The translations under genes and the position numbers were made by a program. Below, in pieces: positions 46,695 to 58,850 of a stretch of DNA of 64,000 bases. The stretch is from assembly GCF_000687475.1 (NCBI RefSeq), contig NC_057316.1, positions 4,030,001-4,094,000 on the forward strand, read 5' to 3'. How positions within the stretch are numbered: position 1 is the stretch's first letter; each line of letters starts with the position of its first letter. Under the pieces are notes generated by a model. The model saw only the letters and a list, made by a program, of their open reading frames with translations, made no database searches and was not told the DNA's origin. Origin of the DNA: Ustilaginoidea virens. Its lineage: Eukaryota > Ascomycota > Sordariomycetes > Hypocreales > Clavicipitaceae.

Positions 46695-49600
46695 CTACTG
46701 AAACACAAACACCGACCCGGACCGATCAACACTCACGCTCATCGTGTACGGATACTCCAGCACCGCCACGTCCAGAATAGCATCCAGGTGCGACTGCAGC
46801 AGGCGCTGCTGCTGCAACGAAACCACCGTCGACCTGGGCGCCCTTCCGCTGGGGCCTTTCCCCCTGGATGACCCTCCTCCTGTTCTGCCGCCGCCCGCCT
46901 GGTCGCTGCCGGACGCCGACGAGGCGTGCCCGTGGGCCTTCTCCACGCTCAACGCCAAGGCCGTGGTGGGATGCGTCGCAGAGTACGTCGGCTGCTGCTC
47001 GTCCCAGGCCAGGCCGCTAAAGACGCGCGACATCTCGATGCGCGAGATGTCCCAGAAACGCAGCTTCTTGTCTGACCCGCCCGTGATGATGAATGCGTGG
47101 CGCACGTCGCGAGAGCCTTCGGCAGTGCCTGTGCCGGCCACCATGGCTCGCACGCCGCGGTCCGCGTTGCTGGCTTCGCTGCTCTCCAAGTTGGTGGCAA
47201 AGCGGCCAAGCATGCCCTCGGCCTTCTTGTAGTCTTCGTCTTCGTCCACGTCCCACGCGCTGTACCCCCCCCCCTGGCCGTCCCTGCCGTTGCCGCTCGC
47301 GCGATAGATTTCCCGACACGTGGTTTTCTCCAGGTCCCATACCGTCACCTCGCCTTGGCCCGTGCCGCCAGAGATGCATATCCACTTCCCGCGACCCTTG
47401 GTGGGATGGATGCACATGCGGTAGATGGCGCCCTTTCCCGGCACGCCCCATCCGCGCAACCTCATCTTGAAGCGCAAGTCCCACAGGTCCACAGCTCCGT
47501 GCGACGTGCCGACGCATAACCAGTTTCTCTTCCTGTCCAGGCAGAAGCAGGTGGGGGCACCGTGATGCACCGGGTTGTCCAACGAGTACAGGGCCGCCAT
47601 GGTTCGCAGCTCGATTCCGAGAATCCTGCACCGGTTCGTGGCCACTAGCAACACCGAGTTGCTTTCCTGCCTGAAATGCTCGCACCAGACGGCAAACTCC
47701 CCCTCTGCAAGTGCGTGCTCTCGCACGAGCCGCAGTTTGCCGTACCGAACGACCCCGCTGGTGGAAACAGCGTCCACCTTGACGACATGCACGCTCCCAT
47801 CCGACGCGCAGCTGACAAAGCAGTGCGAATTCTCCACGAAGCACAAGGCCAGCACTCTGGCCCCGTCGGCATGCTTGTGCGTCTGTCTAGACCGGTGGCT
47901 TATGTTCCGCTCCAGTCTTGCCGTATCCCAGACCCGGACGCAGCCGTCGTTACCGCCCGTGATGAAGAAGACGTGGTCGGGAGACGCAACAATTCTGTTG
48001 ATGGGCCCCTTGTGCTCGCCAAACGTGGCTATCCAACGGCCTTCCGGTCTCCAATGTTCCTCTCCAGACTGCGCGCTGACCGCTCGGGCCTTGCTTCTTG
48101 CTATAGGCTGCACCATGGGCCCGAACTCCAGGATGTCTCGGGGGAAGTTGTCAACATACATTTGATCCAGCATTCGTTGGATGCTGGGATCTCTTCCTTC
48201 GTAGGTGTGCCTAGCTGGCTTGGGGCCTGGCCCGCCTTCTTGGTTCTCGCGCGTAGGCGTCACGGAGATGATGGGTGCGTTTTGAGCAAACGGCCCCTTT
48301 ACCTCCCCAAATGCGTTGGTGTCACTGGTGCTGGTCTCGGCTGCTGACTTGTTCCCGTCCTTCCTGTCGAGGAGACTCAACACGCTTGATTGATGGCGCA
48401 TGGCTTTCCTCCTTGATGAGTAAGGTCCGTCGTGCGGGAACACGTCATCGTTCGCAACGGTTCCACCAGCGGCTCTACAGTCAACAAACTCTTTTCTCGA
48501 ATGCCGCGAGCTAGCCCGTGAGCTACCTTCTGGTAACAAGAGTTTCCGCGCTGCCGAAGCCGAAGCCGAAGCCGATGCCGAAGCCGAAGCCGATGCCGAT
48601 GCCGATGCCGATGCCGATGCCGATGCCGATGCCGATGCCGATGCCGATGCCGATGCCGATGCCGATGCCGATGCCGATGCCGATGCCGATGCCGATGGCT
48701 GTGCTCCGGCGCTCTGTGCCCTGTTCTTGTGGGAACTTGGTAATGCCTTCCTTCTCCTGCTCACGTCGTCGTCTATAGTCATGGCCGCATCCAGTAAAGC
48801 ATCTGCAATGGTGTACGGCTCGGCCGGCGAATCAAGGTCGGGGGTCATGCTCGGATCGCGAAGCGGTGCGTCGTTGAAAAACACGGTTTGCGGTGTAACC
48901 CCAAGCTCTTTCAGCGAAATCAGACCGTTCTGGACGCCTGGGGTTGCGGTCGCGGCTGCAGAGTCGCCAGCTTTGGACTTGGCTTTACCGAGTCTCCAAA
49001 TATGTTCACCGAGAGCCAACAGCTTTAGCTCGTCGTCTGCCTCGAGACCAAGCTTTCTCAGCTTGGACAGCCATTGCTCGTCTTCTTCGCTTCGCGCAAT
49101 CCTGCTCATTGAACTGACTTTGAGATCTTTGGAAGCACGGGTGCCTGACGGTCCAAAGGCCAAAGATTGCATCTTTTGCAACGGTTTCCAAAAGGAACCC
49201 TTGTCGGCCTGACTTGCCCATGTGACGGCCTGTTCGAACACGGCTCTGGTCAGTGGCTTCTTCAACGAATCCAGCATGCCGAGTTCGTCCAGCTCAACCA
49301 GAGTTGCTATTTTGAAGTAAGGAGCTACCAGGGGGAGAAGTATGCACCGCACGTCGGCCGGGTCGAGAAAGGCGACGGATTGGGCTAGGAACTCGGCAGC
49401 GGCCTCGCGTATCCATATGTTTGGATGCATGGTGAACCGCCCGACGAGGTCCACGAGATCCCAAATCCTGGGCCGAGACAAGAGGCCAAGGCCGGCAAGT
49501 TGTGCGAGCGAGTGCAGTGCTGCCTGCACCACAGACTCTTCGGCATCGGCCAAGGTCTGAACCATGAGCGGCAGCATGAACTCTTCCAAGCTGGTGCTGC

Positions 49601-51578
49601 CGATAAAGGCGGCGATGCCGACGACAGTATCAAAGAAGGCGCATTTGAGGGTCCAGTCACGGTCGTTCAGATAGGTATTCAGATGGGTAAGCAGGACGTC
49701 ATTGGACTGCTCCTGGAAGAACAAGCAAAGCTCCGGCACGGAGGCCAGGAAAGCCCGGCGAACATGGACATCGGCATCCTCAACCAGCTGTTTCGTATGG
49801 CTCTCTAGTATTTCGAATAATTCGCGCCCGGCATTATCAAACACGCTTTCGAAGTTGGCCTCGGCCTCCGCGCCAGGCTCGACTTCCGGATCCGCAATGG
49901 GCACAGATCGGTCGGCTCGTAAGCTAGACGCGATTTCCAAAAACCGTAGGGAGGTCGATGCGAGACTCCCGATACACGAGGCATAAGTGGCTCGCACCAG
50001 AGAGCTAGCTGCGCGCGACCTCGACCCTAGCGCAATTTCCAGACGAGGCAGGACATACTCGACCATGATGTGAGAGTTGATGGGCGTCGGCATACGGACG
50101 AGTTGAAGGAGTTGTGTAATCGTTCTGATGGCTGCGACTATGACCACATCCGTCTCCTCCTTCTTGAGCAGCGTCATGAGATACGGCAGCACTCTGTCCA
50201 GTTTTGCTTCATCCGTCAACCGCTCGGAAAAGGCCAGGAGGATATCGCAAGCCCGGACTCTAGATGATGCTCTGGCCGTGGTTCTCATCGACGAGACTAG
50301 CAGCGTCAGAAAGATTAACGTACCGTCGTCCTCTGGCGGCTCCAAGTCTGCTGATACCACATGCTCGTGATGGGGGATGCTCAGGCGCACCGGAAAATGC
50401 GCCAAGCTCAGTCGGGACATTGGCGAACACTGGCGTGGCAGTCTCTTGCCTGATCGGTAGCCCAGGAAATAGGAAATCTTGTCAAAGTCGTAAAAGACGC
50501 GGTCAATCCTGTCATCGGATTCGCCCATATTCTTCTGACAGCTCGACATGGGACTGTTGCCAGAGGTTGGATCGGTAATAAGCTCCATGTACTGGTGCAG
50601 AAAGCTGTAGAAGTAGCTCGGAAAGATTTTTCCTTTCCAAAATTCAAGGTATTGCTCTGCAGAATAGCGCTTCTCCGGATCCAGCTGGATCATGTGTGCA
50701 ATCAGGTCCCGAACGTCCTTGTCGGAGATGACGCTCAGATGGGTGATGACGGGGTCGTATTCGGCCCGCCGGTACTTGTAGAGCTGGGCGAGGCTGAAAA
50801 TCTCGGATTCGAGAAACATTTGCGCAATAACGCAGCCAGCGCTGAATATATCCATGGCCCACGTCATCTTGGTCCCAGTTGGCGAGCCGTCCCCAGAGGC
50901 GTAGAAGCGCTCAGGCGCAACGTAGCAAGTGCGTCGACCGGACGTGTCGAAAAAGTACGAGAAATCCCCAGGGTTGTCGTCGGGCAGCAGGACGGGTTTA
51001 TACGCTGACGAGAAATCGGTCAAGTACAGCCAGTTCCACGACGTCACCAGCACATTCTGCGCCTTGATGTCCCCGTGATAGACGTCACGGGCATGGCAGT
51101 CTCGGAGTGCGCAGAGGAGCTGGAACGCCAGCCATTTCTTTTCGATGTCCTCGAGAAAGGGACGCGTGCTCAGGCGATCGTAAAGTGAGCTGTACTGAAA
51201 CTGGCGAACAAGGTACCCGTTCGTTTCGGTCTCGATGATGCGTTGGAAGGCCAGAGCGTTGGGCACGTCAGCCAGGGCTTTCCGCTCCTCTGCAAGTCAC
51301 GAGTCAGAATAGACCGTCTTGGGCTTTGTTATTCTCGGGCCAACCAACTGGTGCTGCTGCTCACCCAGGATTTTCTTCTTGTACTGTTCAAGGTTGACTT
51401 CGGCATATGGCTTAAGCAGGACCTTTACCAGGACGACGCCGTGCTCATGACGACCTCGGATGCTCTTCATGAAGCGCGCGTTGCCGATGCTGCGTTCGTA
51501 CTGCACATCGTGCAGCTGCGGAACATGGATGCCAGCTGAGCCGGCCGACGGCGTCGCCAACGAGAAGCCTTGGCCCAT
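46695..51578 (-). CDS. VPS15: Vps15 protein kinase, regulatory subunit of Vps34 PI3-kinase
   Basis: Exons 51578-51365 and 51289-46695 give 1602 aa. The start MGQGFSL fits N-myristoylation. The kinase domain (about 30-300) has the divergent Vps15 catalytic loop VYHGDIKAQNVLVTSWNW and DFSS in place of DFG, then CYVAPERF. The middle (about 340-800) is HEAT-type helical repeats (FMLPLMVQTLADAEESVVQA). After a low-complexity linker come WD40 repeats (HKGPINRIVASPDHVFFITGG, VRVWD, GAVDLWDLRF, EVTVWDLEK, DKKLRFWDIS) up to the stop. Vps15 anchors and activates Vps34 for autophagy and endosomal or vacuolar sorting. The linker has an Ala-Ser tandem encoded at 48551-48697. Its start is divergent from nothing; the next gene upstream lies on the same strand. 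Confidence 0.97.
48551..48697. repeat. GCCGAT hexamer array inside VPS15
   Basis: About 24 units of GCCGAT or GCCGAA in frame, read on the minus strand as alternating Ser-Ala codons. Length in multiples of six keeps the frame, so copy number can vary without breaking the protein. Confidence 0.95.
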
Positions 51579-52663
51579 CCTCGCAGGCAGTTTTACGCGG
51601 CGGGAATTTTGGTTCCGGTTGCTTTGATTCTTGTCACTGATATCGACCACTCACTGCGAGCGGCGACCTGAAACTATCGTCGTGGCCGTGACGGGCAGCT
51701 CGTCGTCATCTTCGCCGTCTCACGCCTGGGGAGATGAGCCTCTTCGATTTCGCAGGCCAACAAGACAGGATCGATTCAAACCGAGGCTTCTTCTCTTGGA
51801 CAAGCACGGATTTTAAATCGTTTGCCTGGCGTGTGCAAGAAAGTCCTAGCACCAACGACTGATGGTGGATGGACATGGGCATAGGCATGGGCATGGGCAT
51901 GGGCGTGAGCAAGGGCATGCAGGGATCGAGTCGTTTCTGCGAGCATGTCATCGAAGAAATGGTCACCTCGACGGATCGACGGAGACAAACAGACAAACGA
52001 GGTCGCTGCCCACCCCGAGTGGGGCCTGTGGGTGGCTGGGTGGGGCAGCACGACCACACGTCCGTCTCGTGTCTAGGAAGGGCCGTCGACTCGTTAACGG
52101 TGGGCTCGTTCTGGGGGTGATGATGGAAGTTCACGGCCACCTGGGGACGACTGGGCTTAAGATGGACATGGCAAACTCAATCTTACTCTCAAGCAGTACT
52201 CACATGGAATACTTGGCAGCTGCATCAACTCTGTAATAGCGTTGGAGCGAGACAAAAGCACTAGAACTAGGCCAAGAAATAGCGATTCACCCCGGCTTCT
52301 CACCACACATTCACAAAATGCAATGGACGGGCCTCCAGATTCCACTGTACATGCAAGGTAAGTAACGGGCAAAGGAAAGAAGAAAAAAAAGAAGAAAAGA
52401 AAAGAAAAAAAAAATTCAGCCCTGGCCACTCGGACTTCAAGTTAGCCCAAAAATCAAGGGTTTCCTCGGATGCAATACGCTCCAAATCATTGCCGTTATC
52501 GAATGCCCCGTGAAAATGCAACCCGCGATTTGCTCATCGTTGCAGCGAAGCCATTTCTCCTTGTCCTTGTGAACTGGATGCAAGAGAAAGGAAAGGAGGA
52601 GAGAGGGGGGGGAAGGGGGGGAGACAAGGAACAGGCCGGCACGAATCGAGGTGGTCGCTCTCT
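51579..52663. other. VPS15 upstream region
   Basis: Contains a CATGGG hexamer run at about 51870-51904, a purine tract at 52376-52411 and a coding-like frame on the minus strand at about 52430-52520 (see findings). No complete gene can be built here. Confidence 0.45.
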
Positions 52664-53842
52664 TCAGCAAGCTTTGCTGCGCATTAATAGAGTGGATTGA
52701 TACTGCATTCGGGGAAGCTCACTGACGAATCGTTCATCATCCGGCTCCGAGTCAACTTCTGGCGTGCCTCCGCGCTGCTTGGTCGGTGACAAGTCCGTGG
52801 TCGAGCGTTGCTCCTTTTCCACGATCGTCTCGTCTTGAGGCTCGGAAGCCACGTCTCGTCTCACGCTAGCCGGGCGAAACACGCGTGCATCCTCCGTCTC
52901 CTCAGCTTCCTCGACAGGTCCAGAGTCGTCCCGCTCCGCTCGATGAAGCTCCTTTCTGGATGCTTGCAGTGCCTCCACGAGAAGGACCTGGATCTTCCTG
53001 ATATCATCGAAACAGTTTGCGTCTCTCAAAAACTGGTGTGCCCCATGTTCACACGTGCTCTGCACAAGATCCAATATTTTGTCCAGTGAGTCGTACATGT
53101 CCAGAGGTTCACCACGGCCGTAAGACGACTTCTTCTCCAAGCTCGGCTGTCCGTTGGTTCTGGGGCCCAGATAGCGGGAACTCATATATCTCAAGGACGG
53201 AAGGGCATCCACTGCAAATCTTTCGTCGCTGGACCGTTTGGCATCGTTTGCAATCTCGATTTCGGCCATGCGCTTGATCTGGGCAACTTTGGCTGCCATT
53301 CTGGCCTTGCGCATGAGATTCCTGCTTGACGAGATGAATTTGACCATTTCATCGAAAAAACTCTGCACATAACTATCGTAGTACACAATGATAAGATCGT
53401 GAGTGATGTATCTCGGAGGCACACCTTCAGCAGACACGATGGAGCCGGCCGCCATTTTCTTCTTTCTCTTCTGGGCCAGAGCGCGTGAGTGAGCAATTGC
53501 AGCCTCCAGGGCCTTTTGATGGAGTTCTGCCTCACGACTCCCGCTGCCAGGAATTGGCAATGATGCGAGTTCTACCTGAACATACTCGGAGAGCACCGGG
53601 AGAGTCGTCCAAGGCGACTCATGATTCGTTGGGATATGGTCCGGGACATTGGGGTCCACAAGCCCATCATCATCTAGTTGAAGCGCCCGAGTGATGCTCT
53701 CGATCCAGGGCAAGTCGGAAATGACATCAGCGTTGGCCAGGGTGGCGAGCTGGACCTGCCTGCGGTCTATCTGCCCAGCAAGATGTTGCAGACGCTGCTG
53801 CCAGTCGGGGATGTTCTCGGCCAGACCTCTGAGGGCATCCAT
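52664..53842 (-). CDS. Conserved-looking coiled-coil protein of unknown function
   Basis: A 392-codon frame without introns. I do not recognise the family. It has a regular amphipathic start (MDALRGLAENIPDWQQRLQHL), a basic patch KRKKK at about residue 125, a Tyr-rich segment YITHDLIIVYYDSYVQSFFDE near 145-165 and a long basic helix (RNLMRKARMAAKVAQIKRMA). The C-terminal third is acidic and Ser/Thr-rich. Codon use and the lack of low complexity support a real gene. Near the end, GTCAGT (52726) or GTGAGC (52722) could act as donors to a further exon around 52430-52530; otherwise the stop at 52664 ends it. The start Met at 53842 is the first of the frame. Confidence 0.72.
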   Translation of the reverse strand: MDALRGLAENIPDWQQRLQHLAGQIDRRQVQLATLANADVISDLPWIESITRALQLDDDGLVDPNVPDHIPTNHESPWTTLPVLSEYVQVELASLPIPGSGSREAELHQKALEAAIAHSRALAQKRKKKMAAGSIVSAEGVPPRYITHDLIIVYYDSYVQSFFDEMVKFISSSRNLMRKARMAAKVAQIKRMAEIEIANDAKRSSDERFAVDALPSLRYMSSRYLGPRTNGQPSLEKKSSYGRGEPLDMYDSLDKILDLVQSTCEHGAHQFLRDANCFDDIRKIQVLLVEALQASRKELHRAERDDSGPVEEAEETEDARVFRPASVRRDVASEPQDETIVEKEQRSTTDLSPTKQRGGTPEVDSEPDDERFVSELPRMQYQSTLLMRSKAC

Positions 53843-54073
53843 GGCATGTTGTGAAAGTCTGCTTCCCTAGATGGAATCGTTTGTCGTGCAATCGGAACGG
53901 AGAAGGGTAGCAGCGCCAGGCTTTGAAGGCCGGAGGCGGTGCGGCGAGCCTGCGAGGAATGCCGAGATTGGACGATGATACAAAAAAAATAAAAAAATAA
54001 AATAAAATAAAAAAAAAAAAAAAGACTGTTTCGATCTCGACAGGCGAAGATATTTGATGCCGATCCGTGGTCC

Positions 54074-54128
54074 AGGTCCGAGATCGGGTCCTAGATCGGG
54101 TCCTAGATCGGGTCCTAGATTGGGTCCA
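54074..54128. repeat. 12-mer minisatellite (AGATCGGGTCCT)
   Basis: Four and a half copies with one T variant in the last unit. Confidence 0.85.
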
Positions 54129-56694
54129 AGGCAACAAGACGGAGAAGCCGTTGGGATTGAGCGAACTAAGTTTTGTAAGAGCGGCAGGTGCCGGCCACAG
54201 GAAAAAGGGAACCCGAAAAGAAGAGAAAGAAGAACGGTCTCTTGTCCCCGGGGATGGCCGTCAAAAGTGGGAATGTTGAAGACGAAGATGTCGTTGGGTT
54301 CGGTGGGAGAGCAAGAAGATTCACTTCTCCTCCTCCTCCTCATTCTCGTGGGCATGTGGAGATGGAAGGATTGGAGGGGACTGATTGGACGGATACTGAG
54401 GCTGAAGATGGCCTGACTCCTACAAGGAGACTTGACTAAGTCTCGTCCCCGTACACCCACTTCGCTCGGTGGCAGGTGCTTGACTAAAAAGTGGAGGATT
54501 CACGACATGGCCACTTGAAGAACCACGGCGACTGGAAACTGACTTGGTTTGGTCGCAATGGCTGTCATTAGCAGGTGATCTGTGGATAACGTTTCTCTGT
54601 CATGATTTACGAGCATCACGTTAGGAGGTACGAGGTAAGGTACCCAAGGTACGAGGTACGAGGTACGAGGTAAGGCACGGTACGGTACTTCAACACTTCA
54701 CTACCTTATCTCCTACCTTAGGTACCTACCTTGGGTACATAGTACGCATTGCGTAGGACGACGACGGAGAACGGAGTGCCCCATACTCCGTACTCCGTAC
54801 TCGGTAGAGTTGATCGATCGTCAGACTTGCCACGCGGTTCCCCCTGCATGGCGCGAGATTTCACTTGGCCCTTGGTTGCTGGCCCTCTAGGTTGGATCTT
54901 GGAAGTGGGCTCGTGGCAAGTCAGTGCATGCAGCCATGCAAGTCTGGTTGCCGCGCACAGTGCTGTTGAGCTACGCACTGTGCGGCCGTGTCCCTCGTGA
55001 GCGGCTGGTTTGAAATGGATTCAATCCAACTGAAGAAGAAGAATGAGGTCGGTCAATCCCAGCCTGGGTCTTGGTCAAATCGGCATGACGCAAAACATCA
55101 AGTTGAATAATCCGGTTTGATTCCTGAACCCCACATGTCTGCTAAGACCTCGCAAACATTTTTACCCAAGCCCCGTGGCTAAAGCTGATCAGAACAAGAA
55201 TTTTTTGCCGATCTGAAAGGGTCGGCGATATGTACGGACGGACGGACGGACGGACGGACGTGAAGTGCAGCGCAGTCTGCCGATTCAGCCGCCAAATCAC
55301 ACACCTCCGTGGGCGGGCAAGTGTCAATCAATTGCATCGTCCTCGACATGGTTCAGAGTTAGTTACAGTACTACTTTGGGGTCCATCGTAGTCCCGAAAA
55401 TGGTCGCGCGCCCTCGTCTCCACCGGCATGTTTGCTTGGGTGTTTCCTTGCACCGCACAACATAACATCCTGGACCTGACGCTCTACGAAAAATTTCGGA
55501 AGCGAGGCGGCTTTTCTCCTTGGGGCTTTGCAAACACGCCTTGTGTGGCCAGGAAAGCGGAGGAATTCCATGGCCAAGGAAAGCTTATTATTGCCGGGGC
55601 CGTATTCCAAGCCTTTCCCCGACAGAACAAGGCGCCAGCCTTTTGGAAAAGCCGAGAGACGAAGGATACAGGCAACGATACTTCATACGAGTAAAATCTA
55701 GTATATTGCTAAGTATTTTTTATGAAGTAGAATGGCGTTGGCAGAATGGCGTCGGCAGAACGGCGTTGAGCAGGTAAAAAAAAAAAAAAAAAAAAAAAAA
55801 GCATGAATTCCGCGCTCGAGTGCCAAATCTCTTAACCCCAAGAACCATAGAATGCTTGGTCTCTCTTTTCGCACAACACAGTAACCAGGCAAGGCGGAAT
55901 TCGAAACAGCGGCCTCGTTTATGCATCCTGGCGTTATTCACGCGACTTTGACCCACCGAGAGAACGTGTCGTCTGCAGCACCCATTCTTTGCATCTTGCC
56001 AATGTGCCTTGCCAGCTTATTCAGCCCTTCGGGGGGTAACTCAGACGACATTGAAAAATGAGTCTTCCAAAGGGACACTTTTTTTTTTGTAAACACGTTT
56101 TCCATACACTCGGGTTAACGGCATTGTGTTCTGAAACGCTGCATCGGTCGTAGTAGGGTGCTCACGAGGATGCAGGACCATCGGTAACAGCTTCAGCGAT
56201 TGTGGCAACCTCAACAGCCTTCTCGGAGGCAAAGACCCCAACAAGCAAGTAGGAAGGTTTGACGTTTGCGAACTACAATATTGCAGTTCAAGGTACTGTT
56301 GCAGAATAGCCAGAGGTTCATCAATGTGCGGCTTCTGCATTTAACGTGACGCGTGGCTATGGGCGTGATTTGCGACTCGCCTACCTTTACCGTGTGTTGA
56401 TTAGTACGGGATCGCCTTATCAATAGTTCTTGCCTTGTCCAATTGCCAGAATACCTTGGGGAGGACGGAATCGGAAGTCTTTATCATTTCTGTCCTTTTT
56501 GTCTTTCTTGGATGAAAAGGTGCGCCAAGTTGCTCGTCGGGCTCTTCCTCCTTGATATCGGCGGGTTGCTAAATTGCAAGGCTGATGGATGGCTCGACTC
56601 ACACGAGACACGCGGTGTTTGTTTGAATAAATCTTCCTTGGGCCACTCGGGATCGTGACAGTTACAACTGCCGAGCTTTGCATCAACGGGCAAG

Positions 56695-56732
<38 letters not shown>
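56695..56732. repeat. A38 homopolymer
   Basis: Thirty-eight A on the plus strand, about 45 bases beyond the stop of the minus-strand oxidase-like gene, so it lies in or just after its 3' UTR as a T run. Confidence 0.9.
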
Positions 56733-56735
<3 letters not shown>

Positions 56736-56778
56736 AGGTGGGGGGGAACGTACAGCGCTGCTGGCAGGAGCAGACATC

Positions 56779-57624
56779 TCACGGCCAAAGCTCGGTCACT
56801 TTCCATACCTCGTCCCCGCCAACAGTCCTCTCGAGGAGATAGTTCCACCGTCGTCCCTTCTTGGCGTCGGACAAGTCGACCTTGTCCACCTCGGCCGGCA
56901 CAATGATCAGGACCCTGAAGTTCTTCCTGGCCACGTCGTCGTCCAAGTCGTCGACCTCCTGACCCAGGCCGAGCCCGTCGAAACAGCCCGCCGGCGAAGA
57001 GAGCGGTGTGCCCGGAGGGGGGTTTCGAAAGGAGCCTCTCATCAGCGGGCTCAGGTTCCCGAAATGGGCCGTGAGCTCTCTGCTCCAGCTCCACGACGCG
57101 ACGTTGCCTCTCACCGGGCGCATATACGGCGCGAGATGCTCCCTCACGGAGACGTCGCGGTCGGAGTCGATGTCCGGGCCGACCATGCAGACGTGGCCCC
57201 TGAGGCGCCACTGGGTCATACGGTCGGGGACCCAGAAGACTGCCTCGATGGGGCCGCCAACGCGGGACGACGCCGACGCCGACGCCGACGCCTTGCCGCC
57301 GCCGCTGCTGCTTCTGCCGGTGCCTTGCGAGTCCAACATCTCGCCGACTTTTTCCATGCGCACGTCCGTGGTGCAGGTCGGCAGGTCGGTTTCATACGTG
57401 TGGCTGGGGTTGAGAGGGGCTGGGTTCTTGTTCTTGCTGTTGGGCTGGAGCGAAGCCCACATGCCACGGTAGACGACTGTGCGAGCTCTCGGGAGGAACT
57501 GGGGCGTCTGGGGGGATGACGGCGACGATGCCCTGTGGAGAGAGCTCAGTGTGAAGGTGGGCGATTTCATCGATTCCAGGTCCGAAGTGAAGGCATCGCG
57601 CCATGGGGCCGCTGCTGTCGCCAT
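56779..57624 (-). CDS. Pyridoxamine 5'-phosphate oxidase-like FMN protein (Alr4036 family)
   Basis: A single-exon frame of 281 aa. The N-terminus APWRDAFTSDLE, the strand RTVVYRGMWA, TDVRMEKVGEML and IEAVFWVPDRMTQWRLRG follow the order of the split-barrel flavoprotein family near cyanobacterial Alr4036. The ending RRWNYLLERTVGGDEVWKVTELWP corresponds to the C-terminal WxxxR...W strand of PNP oxidases. Some members bind FMN; the true substrate is unknown, so I do not call vitamin B6 synthesis. An Ala-Ser insert near residue 115 is a GCCGAC hexamer repeat (57270-57295). The upstream side is a long G-rich run on the plus strand. Confidence 0.78.
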   Translation of the reverse strand: MATAAAPWRDAFTSDLESMKSPTFTLSSLHRASSPSSPQTPQFLPRARTVVYRGMWASLQPNSKNKNPAPLNPSHTYETDLPTCTTDVRMEKVGEMLDSQGTGRSSSGGGKASASASASSRVGGPIEAVFWVPDRMTQWRLRGHVCMVGPDIDSDRDVSVREHLAPYMRPVRGNVASWSWSRELTAHFGNLSPLMRGSFRNPPPGTPLSSPAGCFDGLGLGQEVDDLDDDVARKNFRVLIIVPAEVDKVDLSDAKKGRRWNYLLERTVGGDEVWKVTELWP

Positions 57625-58850
57625 GTTCCAGGGGGAGGGGGGAGGGGGGAGGGGAGGGGGGGGGGAGGGGGGGGTTGACAGCCGAGACGCTCGATGGCTG
57701 CCACTTGCCGATAGTCTCGTGTAACCCGGCCGGGTGGTTCTCGTTTCCTTGCAAGGGGGCGGCGAAGAAAGAAAATTTTTTTCTTTTGGCCCTCGAAGAA
57801 ATGTGGTGAGATGTTAAGAAGCTTCGTTCGGATCCTGCTACTGCCCCCCCTCGATCAGGCGCCGGCCCCACTCTTGCCTCATGGAGCAAATCCTTACGAC
57901 GGACAAGATCTACCTGCGGGAATGTAGCATGTACAATGTAGCACGTTAGGTTTGGTGGTTTTGCAGGAGCTTCTACCTTGGGAATGTGGGAGTGTGGGAA
58001 TGCGGGAATGCTGAAAGAACTGACGTAGGTACCCATCCACGTCTATTAGCGTTTCGGCAAAGCAGTCGGCAACTAGCCACCAAGGAATGAAATGAATGAC
58101 TGAATGATAAACCCTTATCCCCACCCCACCCCTTTGGGCAGGCGGGTCCGGGGCGGCTTTTTGCCTCGGCTGTCCGGACACAGTCACCCCAGTGCCTTCG
58201 CCCTGATGCTGAACCGGTCAGCCGCTAACCATCGGCGCTGCCAGACGCTACATACATATGTACTTTGCAACCCGACGGAAGCCCGGTGGGCACCCAAGGT
58301 TCCGCCGCCGCATCACCGTCCAATTTCCAGTAGGTACCTACCTTAACATTGGGTAACTAAGGTACATACATGCCTTGGGTAAGTTAGTCGCGACGACCAG
58401 ACGGACCGGACCTACAGTCCAGACCGCCTTCGTACCGTTGCTAGGCGCGCGGATTTGACCAAGTCAAAACACGTGGTCTGTAGTACGTGTCTCCATAATT
58501 TTAGATGAAGCCAAGCCCGCCAGATCATACATGGCCCAGATGATGGGCTACAGGCATCGAGGCCAAGCAAAATCAAGCGGACAATTCTGATTCCTGAAAG
58601 TCGAAACCGTGGGGGAGGAAGGTGGGGGTGGGGTGTAAAAACCCAGCAGGCCAACTCCTACCTTACCTTAGGTACCTACCTCCTAGGTAGGTACCTAGGT
58701 AGGTACCCAGAAAGAAAAGTCCGTTCAGTGGAGTAAGCCATGCGAGGCCCTACCTCCGGTCCGACAACCAATCGGATTATTGCATGCGATTGCAGTCGCA
58801 GGTCCCACCCCAACGTGAAACGGCAGAGTTGGGGGCAGGGAGACTACATA
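57625..58850. other. Upstream of oxidase-like gene
   Basis: 57630-57675 is almost pure G with single A interruptions. Later, GGTACC palindrome clusters occur at 58331-58385 and 58660-58710. No gene seen. Confidence 0.5.

Larger units (their letters stand above)
53843..56778. other. gene-poor stretch
   Basis: No convincing gene. Contents: A-rich tract at 53981-54023, a 12-13-mer minisatellite at 54074-54128, a cluster of GGTACC/GGTAAGGTAC palindromes at 54623-54735 followed by TACTCCGTA motifs at 54784-54803, a GACG tandem at 55238-55258, A25 at about 55776-55800 and A38 at 56695-56732. Confidence 0.5.
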
